From Agapanthus africanus (Eukaryota; Streptophyta; Magnoliopsida; Asparagales; Amaryllidaceae), in NCBI GenBank assembly GCA_030015575.1, contig CM057346.1, forward strand, positions 561,292,315-561,356,314: a DNA stretch of 64,000 nucleotides, given 5' to 3'. Under the pieces are notes generated by a model. That model had not been told where the DNA came from and made no database searches. It saw only the letters and a list, made by a program, of their open reading frames with translations. Positions 30,501-41,770 of the stretch are shown one piece after another (within the stretch, counting starts at the first letter, position 1; each line of letters starts with the position of its first letter). Both the position numbers and the translations under genes were made by a program.

Positions 30501-33500
30501 GACTGAGTACGCCATTGATACTCACCCCTGATGCATCACATGCCATCTCGAATATTTTGTCAAAATCTGGAAAAGCCAGTACATAGGCAGTAGTTAGTTT
30601 CTCTTTGATGGCGTCGAATGCTTACTGTGTTTCGTCGCTCCAATAGAAAGGTACCCACGACTTGAGACAGTCTGTGATTGGGGCCATTACTTAGCTGAAA
30701 TTTGGTACAAAACGACGGTAGAAGGATACAAGGCCGTGGAAACTCCGGGCTTCATGAATGTTCCTCGGCACGGGCCAATCTCAAATTGCTTGTACTTTGG
30801 ATGGGTCCGCATGCACCCCCTCACCGGAGACAATGAAACCCCAAAACATGAATTGATCTGCCATGAAGTGGCACTTTTTCGGATGGGCATAGAGCTGTTG
30901 CTGCGTTAACACCTCGAGAACATTTCTCAGATCCTGCAAGTGAGTCTTATGAAAAGGGCTATAAATAAAGATGTCATCAAAATATACGACCACACCTTCC
31001 AAAGAATGGTTGTAGAAGGTGGTTTATGACTCTCATGAATGTGCTTGGTGTATTAGACATACCAAATGGTATCACCAGCCATTCATAAAGTCCATCATGC
31101 GTCTTGGACGCAGTCTTCCACTCATCCCCCGGTCAGATGCGGATTTTATGATATCCGCTTTTCAGGTCTATCTTCGAAAAGACTTTGTCCCATGCAAGCT
31201 GGTTGAGCATGTCCTCGAGTCGCGGTATCGAGAAGCGATACTTCACGGAGATTTTGTTGATACTACGACTGTCGATGCACATACGCCATGAGACAGCCTT
31301 CTTGGAAGTTAAAAAGGCTGGCACGGCGCAAGGACTTATGCTAGGTCGCACAAATTCTTTCTCTAGTAGCTCCTCCACCTGCCTCATTAGCTCCTGTTGT
31401 TCTCTCGGGTTCATACGGTTTGCTGGTTTGTTAGGGAGACTTGCACCAGGAATAAGGTCGATGCAGTGTTGTATGTTTCTCATTGGTGGGAGGTTGTTGG
31501 GTAGCTCGTTCGGAAATACGTCTGCGTAATCCCGCAGCAGTGGCTTGACCATATCAGGAACTTCTGAGGGTTCAGATTTTGCACGTGCTTCCGCGGTCAC
31601 CAGGGCATAAATAACCCCAGTTTCTTATGCCTCCTCCTCGACGGACGTGTCTCATTGGTAAGTGTTACCTTGGTAAAAAGACTGCTTCCTCCCCCCGTTG
31701 CGAGTTTGGGCTTAGCCTCTTCTCTCATGGGCCGGAGCATAAATTTCTGGCCATCTTTCACAAAAGTATAGGTATTTCGCTGCCCGTTATGCACTGTCTT
31801 CCGATCATACTGCCACGGCCGTCCTAGAAGTAGATGACATGCGTCTATGGTCATGACGTCACATCAGGCTTCATCAAAATACTTGTTTTCCATAGAGAAG
31901 GAGACCAAGCAACACGAATCTACAATCACTTTGCTACCCTTCTTGAGCCAGTGCAGTTAGTACGGGCGATGATGTTCCTGGGTGACTAGGTTGAGCCCCT
32001 GGACCATTTTCTTAGAGATGATGTTCTCGCAACTTCCTCCACCGACGATGACCTTGAAGACTTTCTTTTTTATGGTACATATGGTGTGGAAGATGTTGGT
32101 CTGCAGCCAGTCCTCCTTCTCCCCTTGTCTAGGTGCAAGAAGGGTCCTTTGGACGACAAAGCTTGTATGGGTCCTATCACCATCCAATAAGAACTCTCCT
32201 TAGTCTTCGCCTTCATCCTCGCTAGCTTTATCGGGTTCTCCCTCATCGTCAGCACTGATCATCAACTGCTTGCCTTTGTTCAGGCGTTTGGGACAGTTTA
32301 TGGTATGATGTCCCGGTTCCTCGCACTCAAAACAACAAAAATTGGATTTTGCTATTGTTGGTCCCACGTTCGGAGCTACCGTTGTTGGCATGATTGATGT
32401 TGGGGCTATAGAGCCGTTTCTCACATTTTCTCAGGAATATGTTCCGCCCCATCTTGGGACCGTTGCTTCTCGGCAAGTAAGGCATGCTGACACACTTCAG
32501 AGAGCTTGAACAGCGGATGAAGGATCGGTTCGTCCTGGATCGACTAACGGAGTCTTCCAAGGTAGCAAGTTACTCGTTGCTCCTCGGTCTCTGCCAGATC
32601 GTTGCGAGCGATCAACAGATAGAACTCTTCTGTGTAGGTGTCAACAGATCGAGTCCCCTGCGGTAATTATTGTAGTCGCTGGTACATAGTTTGAGAGTAG
32701 TTGAAAGGAAGGAACTCCTTTTTCAGTTTCTCCTTCATCTTCCCCCAACTTGTGATCTTAGACTTGCTTCGCCTCTCTCGGATGTGACGCTCTTGTTCCT
32801 ACCGTGCCAAAACCCGACCTTTAAGTTTGACGGCGAACAACTTCACCTTCTTTGCGGGGGGGGGGGGCTTCTTTATATTCAAAGACGTGTTCCACCGTGT
32901 TGAGCCAATTAAGTAACTCTTCGGCTTTGGAGCCGCCTGCATAATTAGGGGTATCCACCTTCACGCCATCTTAGGGTCGTACATAGCCTCCTTAGAAGCC
33001 ACACCCTGTCTGATAACTCCCTTCGGACCCTGAATCGCCATCATGATCCATATCGGTAGCCCGTCGCCTCTGGGGACGTGCTTGTTTCATCCCAACGCTT
33101 TGATCTGTCTCAGCAACTTTGCGTTCTGCCTTCGCAGGTTATCTACTATGACGTCCCGCAGTTCTCGTTCGCAATAGATACCTCTTTCTTTTGACATCGC
33201 ATTTCTCCGACCCCTACGACCACCACATCCTCCACGCCCCCCATGATTTCCGAGCGCGACTATTGATGTTGTCGACGAGTCTCGAACGAGTAACGAACGT
33301 GTGCTCTTATGCCACTTGGTGCGGCCTTGATTTGGGATGTTGCACTTTTAGGCTGAATTTAGAGAAGGTTGAAGGAATCAAACAATAACAATGGTAATTT
33401 GCCAAACTAGGATTTTATTAATCGAAATCTACCTATTACAATTGTAAGGAGTCTCATAAATAGACCTATACAAAATAAAACATCACAACTAATTTACCAA

Positions 33501-35070
33501 CAAAATAAAAATTGCCTAAAATAGATAACTGCTAAAAATAGAAAGTTGCTAAAAATCGAAATTAATTGTTTGATGGCGTTCAGATTGATTCCCGATACTT
33601 CTTGCAAAATTTTAACCGATCCGGTCGTTAATTTCATCCTTAATTCGAAAGTCAAACTTTCGAAGCAAATCTTTGACCATGATTTTGGTGCCCTAATTGA
33701 TGGATTTTCGCGATTCTAAGAGATATCAATTATATTAACACAGACGATTTTGTGAGAGTTTCGATTTGGCTGAGAGAATGCGCGAATTGGATAAGATTTG
33801 GTAGTTCAGGTTTCTCGGTTGAACTAGACGTGACGTGTTTTAGAACGGTCAAGCCGCTCCATGTAGGCTAGGGCTGCATCAAAGTGCCACTATAGCCTAG
33901 TGATGAATCCTCTTTGCGGTTGGGCAAAAGACTTGGGTTCAAATCCTGTTTGTACCAGGTTACGGGCTATAATTGAAATAACATTTAGGATATGTTTTCG
34001 AACAAGGCTTTGGTTAAAGCAATAAAAATGTAAAAGATTTTTCCTAAATCGATTCTTAAGAATTTAAAAGGATTTAATATATAGTTAGAAATAAAAAATT
34101 TAATTGCTATATTTCTCTTAAAATTATGAGCATCTTTTTTTCCCCGTGCATCCAAGGGACCGACGAATTTGCCCTGAAACCTATAATTTATGTTCATTTC
34201 TCCTCTTGGGGCACTCTCCCAAAGAAAGAAAGTGCCCATACCAACTAAGCTATCCCTTTTATCCTTTATATTTCAATATATTGGTTTGTACAGTTTATTG
34301 CTTTTCCAATATATTCTCTATTTGTCACCTGCTATTTTTAAAAAACTTATTCCCCATCCTTTATTAGCACTATTGTCATAACAATGTTCTTACATGACTA
34401 AGGTGGATATGTTTCCTTTTTCTCAAAAAGAAAATTAATCACTAAGAAAGAAAAAATTCATAAACATGTTGATAGTTTTCCTTCTAAAAGGCAAAATTAA
34501 ATATACATCCTGCTAAAAGAAAAAGGTAACAAAAAGAAGAGTTCTCGTTAAAGGTCTTGGATTCTTTATATTACAACACAAATTAAAACACCAACATTTC
34601 TATGATATACATTGTTAGGTCAAAGCACCGATTTTTTTTTTTTTGGCTATTAACGCGTTGTCTTTCATCTTACAGCTATCTTTCGCTCCCTATTGTATGA
34701 CGCCTGCGGTCGAATCGTGAACCCAATTTCTGGCTCAACGGGGCTAATGTGCTCTGGACACTGGAGCCTATGTGAATCAGCCGTAGAGTGTGTCTTTAAT
34801 GGCTCACCAATTGCAGCAATTTCAAACTTCAAAGCTAATGACATTAGACATGCACCAAAGGATTCTGAACCATCAACCAAACTTCATAGGGTCACCAAGA
34901 ACCGGGCCCGGTTCAAACGCAACACTCATCGGACCGGTTCAACCGAACCGGATGCAATCGATGTAGACAGTAAAGATGAGACTGTGGAGGGATCTAGTGT
35001 TACTGAGGCTGAGGTCGAGGAAGAGTTGAGGCTTGATTTGACACTTCAGCTTGGTTCCGGGTCTAAGTAA
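27587..35070 (+). CDS. LBD: Class II LOB-domain (LBD) transcription factor, two exons
   Basis: A plant-specific nuclear DNA-binding protein. Exon 1 is 27587-27776 and exon 2 is 34676-35070; the intron has GT (27777) and AG (34674-34675) with a strong pyrimidine tract. The split codon is G|CT (Ala), which rebuilds the conserved reading [15 protein letters not shown] across the junction. Product: 194 aa. The LOB cysteine motif C-x2-C-x6-C-x3-C is at C5, C8, C15 and C19 ([15 protein letters not shown]). The GAS-like block is [15 protein letters not shown], then [19 protein letters not shown]. The leucine-zipper-like repeat of class I is absent, as expected for class II. The C-terminus has an EAR-type LxLxL repressor motif (LRLDLTLQL). 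Known class II members repress anthocyanin and nitrogen-response genes; that role is family knowledge, not shown here. The start at 27587 fits the usual N-terminus. Confidence 0.9.
28872..29895 (-). pseudogene. Integrase of the intronic gypsy element
   Basis: Overlapping frames 29233-29895 and 28872-29279 carry the zinc-binding end (CHICQVSKG), the core ([32 protein letters not shown]) and the C-terminal part ([35 protein letters not shown]). The second catalytic aspartate is replaced: the family's SDRD box reads SNRD. The first Asp and the Glu (QTEVVN) are present. A frameshift joins the two frames. The C-terminal tail runs almost to the LTR. Confidence 0.8.
29896..31854 (-). pseudogene. RT and RNase H of the intronic gypsy element (fragmented)
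   Basis: RT pieces: 31133-31600 ([50 protein letters not shown]) and 30781-31002 with the catalytic YFDD ([12 protein letters not shown]). RNase H: 30289-30546 ([34 protein letters not shown]) and the integrase zinc region 29896-30258 ([23 protein letters not shown]). Frames are separated by stops and frameshifts at about 31130, 31010, 30680 and 30280. The upstream frame 31597-31854 ([17 protein letters not shown]) is the protease-RT linker. Confidence 0.8.
31957..33300 (-). pseudogene. Gag and protease of the intronic gypsy element
   Basis: 32200-32424 contains a CCHC zinc knuckle ([14 protein letters not shown]), typical of gag nucleocapsid. 31957-32187 is the protease start, where the usual aspartate of the active site (family DGGSC) is glycine (VGGGSCEN), so protease activity would be lost. 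32425-33300 is the rest of gag, too broken to read as one frame; a run of G at about 32859-32868 disrupts it. Confidence 0.7.
33882..33980 (+). repeat. tRNA-derived SINE-like sequence (family S2)
   Basis: GTGCCACTATAGCCTAGTGATG, then a pol III box B-like GGGTTCAAATCC (33935-33946) and CCAGGTTACGGGCT. The same string with changes stands at 54755-54866. The gypsy element inserted at its 5' edge. It is not a tRNA gene: the arms do not fold as a cloverleaf. Confidence 0.5.
34145..34256 (-). repeat. tRNA-derived SINE-like sequence (family S1)
   Basis: On the minus strand: GGGATAGCTTAGTTGGTATGG followed by GCACTT. The box A consensus TAGCTTAGTTGG is at 34241-34252. Then comes GGGAGAGTGCCCCAAGAGGAG. 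A second copy, with box B intact, is at 54165-54370. It lies in the LBD intron, between the gypsy element and exon 2. Confidence 0.5.
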
Positions 35071-36628
35071 TTTGGAGCGGCCGGTTCGAGAGTAGTAAAC
35101 TTCCGGCTTGACAGTACTAGTACTGGCATTAGCAGAAAACCTTTAATTTGGTGTTTTTTTTTCCTTCAGAAAAGATGTTTGTTTTGTTTGTTTTTTTTAA
35201 TCGAATTTGGTAGAGTTCTCTTTAATTAAGAAACAGAAAAAGAGCTTTTTCCGTATTTATGTTTGGCCATCGTTTTTACATTTTTCTTCCTTCACTAGAT
35301 TAAGATTTTTGCTCTCTGTTTGGATAAAGAAACAGATAGAATTAATACTTACAGAAATTTTTTTGATTATGGATCGTTTAACAGGCAATTTTATTAATAT
35401 TAAAGACTACTACAAAAAAATTTTCCTTCTGACAATTATTTATTGGTAGCTAAAATCTTCAATATTTCTTTAGACCAACCATATTTTTTTTAAAGGAAAA
35501 AAGCTGGAAGACGTCTTATTAAAAAAAATAAATTTCACCTATGACTGGAAATAGGATTAGATATTCGAAACAGTAAACAATTGTATGAATGGCATTATAA
35601 AAAATAATAATAATAATTGTATGAATGGAAGCTTTCTTCGCTATTCTTCTTTTCCAATCCATTATGCATATCGGTTTAATTATATTACAAGCATATCTTC
35701 ACAAATTACAATTGGAAAAATTGCTTAATTGATATCTCTAAAAAATTATTTTACAAGAACATCTCTAAAAAATGTTCGCGAGTTTCTTGTGCTATATAGC
35801 ATGTAAAATATAGAAAAAGAGAAAAAATAGAAAATGTTAAGACGTTTAAAAGTGCTCGTGATTTTCGTATACTATAGCAAATAAAAAATATTGAAAAACC
35901 GAATATAACAGTAATTTTTTTTATATATTTTTGAAGATTTTATGATTTTTGTATGTTATAACAAGCAAAATATTGAAAATCAAAGAAAACAGAAAATTTT
36001 GACATTTTTGAAATTTCGCGATTTTCATGTACTATAGCATTCAAAAAACTATAAAACTAAAAAACAATCAAATTTTTAGATTGAAAAAAATTAAATATTT
36101 TTATATGCTATAAGAAGCAAAATATTGTAAACGGAAGATAACAGAATGTTAAATCCTTTTGAAAATTTTGCGATCTTTGTGTGCTAAGTGTAAATTCCTA
36201 GTGTCTTTGCCACTACAATCGTGGCCGATGAGGAATCGTAAAACAAAAATTTCAACGTTTAGCGTATCTGTTTCGATAAATTAATCCATAAATATTCTCT
36301 ACATCTCCTAAGCTACTTAGATTAGCAAACCAGGTATTTTAGTTACCACATTTTAAAGGTTAGAACTTGAACTATTGACTCTCGGGTGGATCTTCTTCAA
36401 CACGAGGAGGTCGATTACCCAGCTCGATCCGTACACTCGAGGAACTTAAGAAGAGGATAAGAAGACCCGAAGGACTTGGACTCGAAGGTATAAATCACTT
36501 CATATTAGATTAGAACCTTCGTTAAATTTGCTAGCTAGGGTTTTTGGTCGATCTTGGAGCATTAGTTGATGTTGCTTGCCATAAAATCGTTGTTTGTTAA
36601 TTCTTCCTCTCTACAAATCCTGTAGAGT
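35071..36628. repeat. LBD 3' flank and AT-rich minisatellite (about 35740-36190)
   Basis: 35071-35740 is T-rich flank with no gene. From about 35740 to 36190 a loose roughly 90-bp unit repeats: CTATAGCAnnCAAAATATTG, AAAAnCGAAnAnAACAG, TTTTTGAAnATTTnGCGATT, TTCGTGTA. The same unit in opposite orientation fills 55250-56060. 36190-36628 is unassigned; it contains CGTTTAGCGTATCTGTTTCGA at 36258, which returns at 39825. Confidence 0.55.
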
Positions 36629-37017
36629 GTGCGACATCGACTTACAAATGATGCCAAGCTACATAAGATCCGAGAACAAGTAGAAAGTGGATTTCGAACT
36701 GACTTCATTATCCACGAAGACGGATCCTTGAGATATGGAAGTCGATTATGTGTACCAAACGGATCTGATCAAGAAGAGTTGATGAAAGAAGCTCACAGCT
36801 CTCCTTATTCTGTACACCCCGGTGATACAAAGATGTATAAGGATCTACGGCAACACTACTGGTGGTATAGAATGAAGCACAGAGTAGTTTGGAGCGTAAC
36901 CAAGTGTTTGGTGTGTCAGCAAGTGAAGGCTGAACATCACAGAACTGTTGGTCTACTTCAGCCGTTATCAATCCCAAAATGGAAATGGCAACACATTGGC
37001 TACATGTTACTATAGTC
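36629..37017 (+). pseudogene. Gypsy integrase N-terminal fragment
   Basis: 128 residues read HPGDTKMYKDLRQHYWW, then C-x2-C in CLVCQQVKAEH and LLQPLSIPKWKWQHI. This is the HHCC zinc-binding domain with the start of the core of a chromovirus (Tekay/Del-like) integrase. The first catalytic region is lost, since a stop follows immediately. No other pol part is next to it, so it is a stray fragment. Confidence 0.75.
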
Positions 37018-37194
37018 CACGGGGTAAGATGGACTCCTCTTGTATACATGAATATCTTTTTTATCAAACTACAAATAACCACATTAGAATAACCACCTTA
37101 CACCGGTAAATAAATATGCTTAGATACTCTCTTATATTACCGTGCATGTTCACTTTTACTTGGTTTTTCTTCACTTTATATACTATCTTCTTTA

Positions 37195-37581
37195 ACTGCT
37201 TTAGGGACTTACCGAGCGCTAGTTCACTGACGACATTCCTCTCTGTTTTCTTTCCTTGGAATATTCGTCAGGAGGATCGGAATCTGAGGACATAGAGCCG
37301 AGCCAGGAAGACTTGGACTAGTTTGCTGCTCAGCCAGACTACTAGCTACTTACTACCTGTACTTACTTTCATTATGCCATTGGTTAGGCATTTGCTTTAT
37401 TAATGTATCTTTTTATTACAAATAGTTCATGTAAAGTTGAATGTAAATAAAGTTGTTGTTCCATTTTATTACTCTTATCATTCTAGCTCATTGTTATATT
37501 GCTTAATTACACTTAACGTATTTTCAAACGTTGCGGGCTTACCACATCACCGTTTCTGTCTACTGGGAAGCGAGGCGTGAC
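37195..37581. repeat. LTR-like tail, copy 1 (ends GGCGTGACA)
   Basis: Shares with 39630-39921 the words ACTTACCGAGCG/TTTACGAGCG, AGTTC-CTGACG-ACATTCC, GAATATTCGTCAGG, GAGCCnAG, GACTA-CTAG and the terminal GCGGGCTTnC...GGCGTGACA. The terminal word is the reverse complement of a common gypsy LTR start (TGTCACGCC), so the LTR reads on the minus strand. Confidence 0.5.
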
Positions 37582-39921
37582 ACACATGTTCCCAGAGCGC
37601 AAATGCACATGAAAATCAAGCCAAAGCTTGGAAGCCTAGGATTCATTTATGATCAAATGATCAACAGAGAACAATATTCTCAAAATATGACTAAATCGTC
37701 TAAGTTCGATCTTAGTTCTCAAATGAGACTAACAATCCTTAGACAGAGCTTATGCTCTCCTCTAAACTGATGAACCTCACAAATGTGAGAAATGCGACCT
37801 AAGTTCATTCCCGTTGGCAAACCAAGCTACCAGCGTAAATCCTGTCAAGCAAATACTTGACTCAAATCATGAAAATATAAGTACGGATTTGGACTAATCT
37901 GCGTCCTACGGGCGACGACAAAATTAGTTTCCATATATAATTAAAGGGCAACCCAAAATAAATAAAACTTAAAATACGACACACAAAGCTAAAAACCTGG
38001 AGAAGTAGAAAGTTGTACGCGACAACGTAATTAACTGCAGGGGCTTGCGCCTGCAGGAAAAATGCATCCCCACAATCAATAAACCTCTTATTCTTGAGAG
38101 AGAATCTGAAGTCACTTACATCGGTCGCATCTATCCAAAACTTCGATATATGGCGCTATAAATCAACTTAGCATCTTCAAAGAGATGGATAGATCAAACC
38201 TATGCATCTGCCCCTAAATTCAGGCTAGACGGTCCATCCCGGATCACCTCAGTCCTCGTCTTTGACGGTAAACAACCACCATCCTCACTAGGCCATGGAT
38301 CTCAATAAAATGTAGTTGTTAAAATTAATTGTTATACCCGTTTACATTTATGATCACATTTCTATCATGATAGTGGCAACATCATACATGCCATAGAACT
38401 GGAGAGCTTGATTTAGTCATCACAAAATGAACTTAAAACCATATTGCAACCCTTACTCGTTTAAAATTGAAATCTCAAAAACCTAATCGTTTGAACGGAC
38501 AAGCGTTGAGCTAGCTCAATATAACATGAACCATATCATATATACAAAGAGCATAAACCCATCTTTTGACATGGCGTGAGCCGTCTCAGGTTTGGACTTG
38601 AGCCGTTTCAAGACATGGTCGGCCCGGCTCAATCTTACAGTGAGGCGTCTTATGGATCCGGAGAAGTAAAAACCCATTTTTGGCATAACTCGAGCTGGCT
38701 CAATTTGGATTGAGCTGGCTCAAGATCGTGTCGAGCCGGCTCAACATCACTGCGAGCCGTCTTTTGAAAACAGAGCATATAACATTTATCCTAAAAGACT
38801 TGTGATCTATCTCAAACAACTTTGAGCCGTCTCAAACTGATATTCAAACTGAATTAACATCTGACATGAGAATTAATTCGATAAATACAAATATTGCTAG
38901 ATTTACAATTCCATGCATGTCTTCTCTCATGCTATGTACTGCTTGCTTATTATATCTACACGATTCACATGAATAATCTATTTACTATTCTTAACACATT
39001 TCATGACATGTTACATCATTACTTATCTACATGACTTGCATGAACACTTTATTACATGCTTGACTTGACTTATCTCGAACCATAAATACCACTTGACATG
39101 AAAACTTGAATATGACATGAATACTTGATCTTGATATGAACTTAATCTTGAAAACTTGATGTATTCATGGATTCAAGCAAGACTTGTGACTTTAACTACA
39201 ATATAATATACGCGGGGTGTTGGGGCAGTTTGAGTATAAATACAACGGAACCTTAGAAGTCCTATTACGACACGGGTCGACTCCTCCACAGTTTGGGGTC
39301 CCGTTGTTAGGCCCGTGATTTCTTATCCTTGGATGATAGCCTTGGGTTCAAGAATACTCTTGAGATTTTGTTGGCATTCACACTTGAACTGACGTGAGAT
39401 TAGTTTACATTGTAGTGACCTCTTAGGACATATTGACATTCACTTTATACACACTTATCACATACTTATTTGACCAACACATATTATGCCTTACTGTCAT
39501 ATTCATCCTATCTTGCCATACTTATATAGTTGATATGTATATTATCATGCTTGTTCACATGTTTATGATTTATATACATGGTATATCACATATTACCTTA
39601 CACTTTATTCATATAATTCACACCTATCTTTGGGGATTTACGAGCGTAAGTTCGCTGACGGACATTCCACCATATTTTTTTCTATCCTTAGAATGTTCGT
39701 CAGGTGATATTGGGACAAAGGAAATCGAGCCAAGTCCAGAAAATTACTCTCATCTTTCACCGCAATCCGACTATTAGTTTCCTTTCAGCATTTTACCTTT
39801 CATGTATTTATGTTGCTTATAAACGTTTAGCGTATCTGTTTCGAGAAAGGACCTTCTCGGAATAAATACGTCGCGGGCCCCGTCGCGGGCTTGCTCTCTT
39901 CTTTTGGGAAGGGGGCGTGAC
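37582..39921. repeat. LTR-like region, copy 2, with TGAGCCGGCTCA palindromes
   Basis: The right end at 39921 is GGGGGCGTGACA; 39630-39921 is the second copy of the tail above. At 38570-38840 about nine copies of GAGCCGTCTCAA or GAGCCGGCTCAA (palindrome TTGAGCCGGCTCAA) occur. The remainder is AT-rich with repeated ACTTGACATGAA words (about 38920-39170). No coding sequence seen. Confidence 0.4.
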
Positions 39922-40466
39922 AGATCCTACCTTGAAGTATGAACGAGAGATGAAAATGATGTCTAAACTCATCATGTCTTGCTTCTCCACCTTCTACTCC
40001 TTGCTCGGATTTTTCATGAAGATTTGGGCGGCACCGTAACGTAGAGGGTTGAATAATAATCGCAACAGATATTTTTGTAGAATTTTTGGTGGAGAAATGG
40101 AAGAGAAAAGAGTGGAAAAGTATCGATATTTATAAGGTATAGAATCGCACAAATCAAGTCGACAAATCCCAAAAATCAAGCCTCCAAAATTAGCGCATGT
40201 GGGCAAATATTCTTTGTAATGCTTATGGTTGCCATTTACTAAAACAAATCTTTAAAAAGAATTATTGAGCGCTTCCATCTTAGAGGAGACACAATTGTTA
40301 GGTAATAAATGTTATTTAAATTTAAAATTATTAATTTAGCGAAACAATTCAAATATTTCCTTTTAAAACGCATGATTAATAATCTTGCCTTGCCATAATA
40401 ATTAAGCTGCATTTGGATATAATTATGAGGTATCATGCATATATATATATATGCTTCCGCTTTTGA
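39922..40466. other. Intergenic, AT-rich
   Basis: No gene, RNA or repeat recognised; a short AT dinucleotide run at 40438-40452. Confidence 0.4.
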
Positions 40467-40910
40467 GTGGCATTGGACCCGAGGCCATACCTCTCATCGT
40501 GGGGAATCCAGTCAAAATGTGAAAAAGAGGCCAAGCCCAGCACCAAGAGTTTTATGAATCAAAAATGCTCTAACCCTAACCCTAACCCTGACCCTGAATC
40601 AAAAATGCCAATCTCTCCCTCTCGCTCTCTCTCTCTTCAAACCGCCATGACCGATCGCCTTGTGGTTCAAATTTTACAGGTATCTTTCTCCTCTCTCTCC
40701 CTCCCTCTCCCCTCTTACAATTAACTTCACAAAACTATCATAAACTGTGCTCTAGCTGTGGAAATGTTACAACTTTAGACATATTATGATGTGTTAAAAA
40801 TTACCTTATTTACTCTTCTGTGAACCAAAGGGTCAAGCTCGGAACTTTGTGCCCTGGGTCCATGGGGCCTTGTATTATGAAGCTAAGGTGCTTGTCGAAA
40901 TGTTTATTCT
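40467..40910 (+). pseudogene. Possible 5' gene fragment with a chromo-barrel-like exon
   Basis: After CT-rich leader DNA (CTCTCCCTCTCGCTCTCTCTC) an ATG at 40647 opens MTDRLVVQILQ, ending in CAG|GTATCT at 40679/40680. A second block from 40831, after a weak acceptor AAAG, continues in phase with GQARNFVPWVHGALYYEAKVL. HG..YYEAKVL resembles the chromo-barrel of MRG-type proteins (HGP..YEAKV). No further exons are seen and the frame soon ends. Either a relic or a chance match. Confidence 0.3.
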
Positions 40911-41189
40911 ATTTTCATGGTGCATTCTTTGTTATAATTTGCCGTTCTCGACCGAGGGGAACTACTTGGATGTGATTTCATCCTGCATATTATGAGTCAT
41001 GAGAGAGGAGAGAGAAGAGTGCTTTCCCATGATCCGTTTGTGGGTTTTGCAGAGCGGAAGGAAGAAAGGAATGCGGATAAGGTGGAAAAAGACAATGAGC
41101 AGGATGTAATAAGGTAGAGGAGGGTGAAAATGTTGTTCATAGGTTACATGCATGTCACATCACCAAATCCTTAACACAAGGCGATTCTT

Positions 41190-41375
41190 CCTGAGGAGGT
41201 GTTCCTACAAAACACTTTTTCCTAAACAACTCTTACACAACAAAAAACAAAAGAGAGGTTTTGGGTCTACTCATATGGATGAGACCCATTGTCTCCATCC
41301 CCGTCTCTTTCTTGTTGTTGTTGTTGTTGTGTAGGAGTTGTTTAGGAAAGCGTTGTGTTAGAAGACTTTCTTCAG
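41190..41375. mobile_element. Fold-back/MITE-like element
   Basis: The left arm (about 41192-41245: CTTTTTCCTAAACAACTCTT, ACACAAC) is inverted in the right arm (about 41315-41370: GTTGTGTAGGAGTTGTTTAG, GAAAGCGTTGTG). The arms are about 50 bases, with a roughly 70-base centre. No clear target duplication. Confidence 0.55.
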
Positions 41376-41770
41376 TAAAGTGGGAAAATTCATAGTAGGT
41401 TCCTGCAATTTTGAAATTTAATGGTTGCTTTCTTAAAAGCGGGTAGAGTTCATGGTAGTTTGTCCAATTAGCCTAATTTAATATCTCTAGGCCACCAAAT
41501 AAGATACGGTAGCAGCCCTTCAAAAGTGGAGTAACATACCAACGCCATTCGGCCTGGCCGGAATTTAATCTGGGTGCTTTGAATCTATGTTTAACTGTTT
41601 CTTTTCACTGTAACATGTGTTCATATTAATATTTCAACGAAGATGTGGCATCATTTTAGAGTTTTGTTTAGGTCCTAAATACTTCAAATTTTTGTATATT
41701 ACTTGTTTTGTTCATGGTCCTCTGAAGAGTTTGGTTTTTTCCCCATATGTTTTGTTTATTATCTCTTTTT
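41376..41770. other. Intergenic, nothing recognised
   Basis: AT-rich, no supported gene or repeat. Confidence 0.35.

Larger units (their letters stand above)
28316..33881 (-). mobile_element. Complete but dead Ty3/gypsy element in the LBD intron, TSD AAGTG
   Basis: LTRs are at 28316-28890 and 33317-33881, both starting TGGTGCGGCC and ending GGCTGCATCA. The flanking duplication AAGTG is at 28311-28315 and 33882-33886. The element reads on the minus strand. A primer site for initiator tRNA-Met lies at about 33302-33314 (minus strand TGGCATAAGAGC). A purine-rich GACGGGGTGGA directly precedes the 3' LTR (near 28891). Total 5566 bp. By eye the two LTRs differ at roughly 14 of the first 110 bases, so the insertion is old. 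It lies antisense to the LBD gene. Confidence 0.92.

Noticed and set aside
32859-32868. Biological frameshift signal at a G run
   Set aside because: A homopolymer in a dead retroelement; may be decay or a sequencing error.
33884-33980. tRNA gene
   Set aside because: Has box-like motifs, but the acceptor and D arms do not pair; a second diverged copy with poly-A shows it is a SINE-type repeat.
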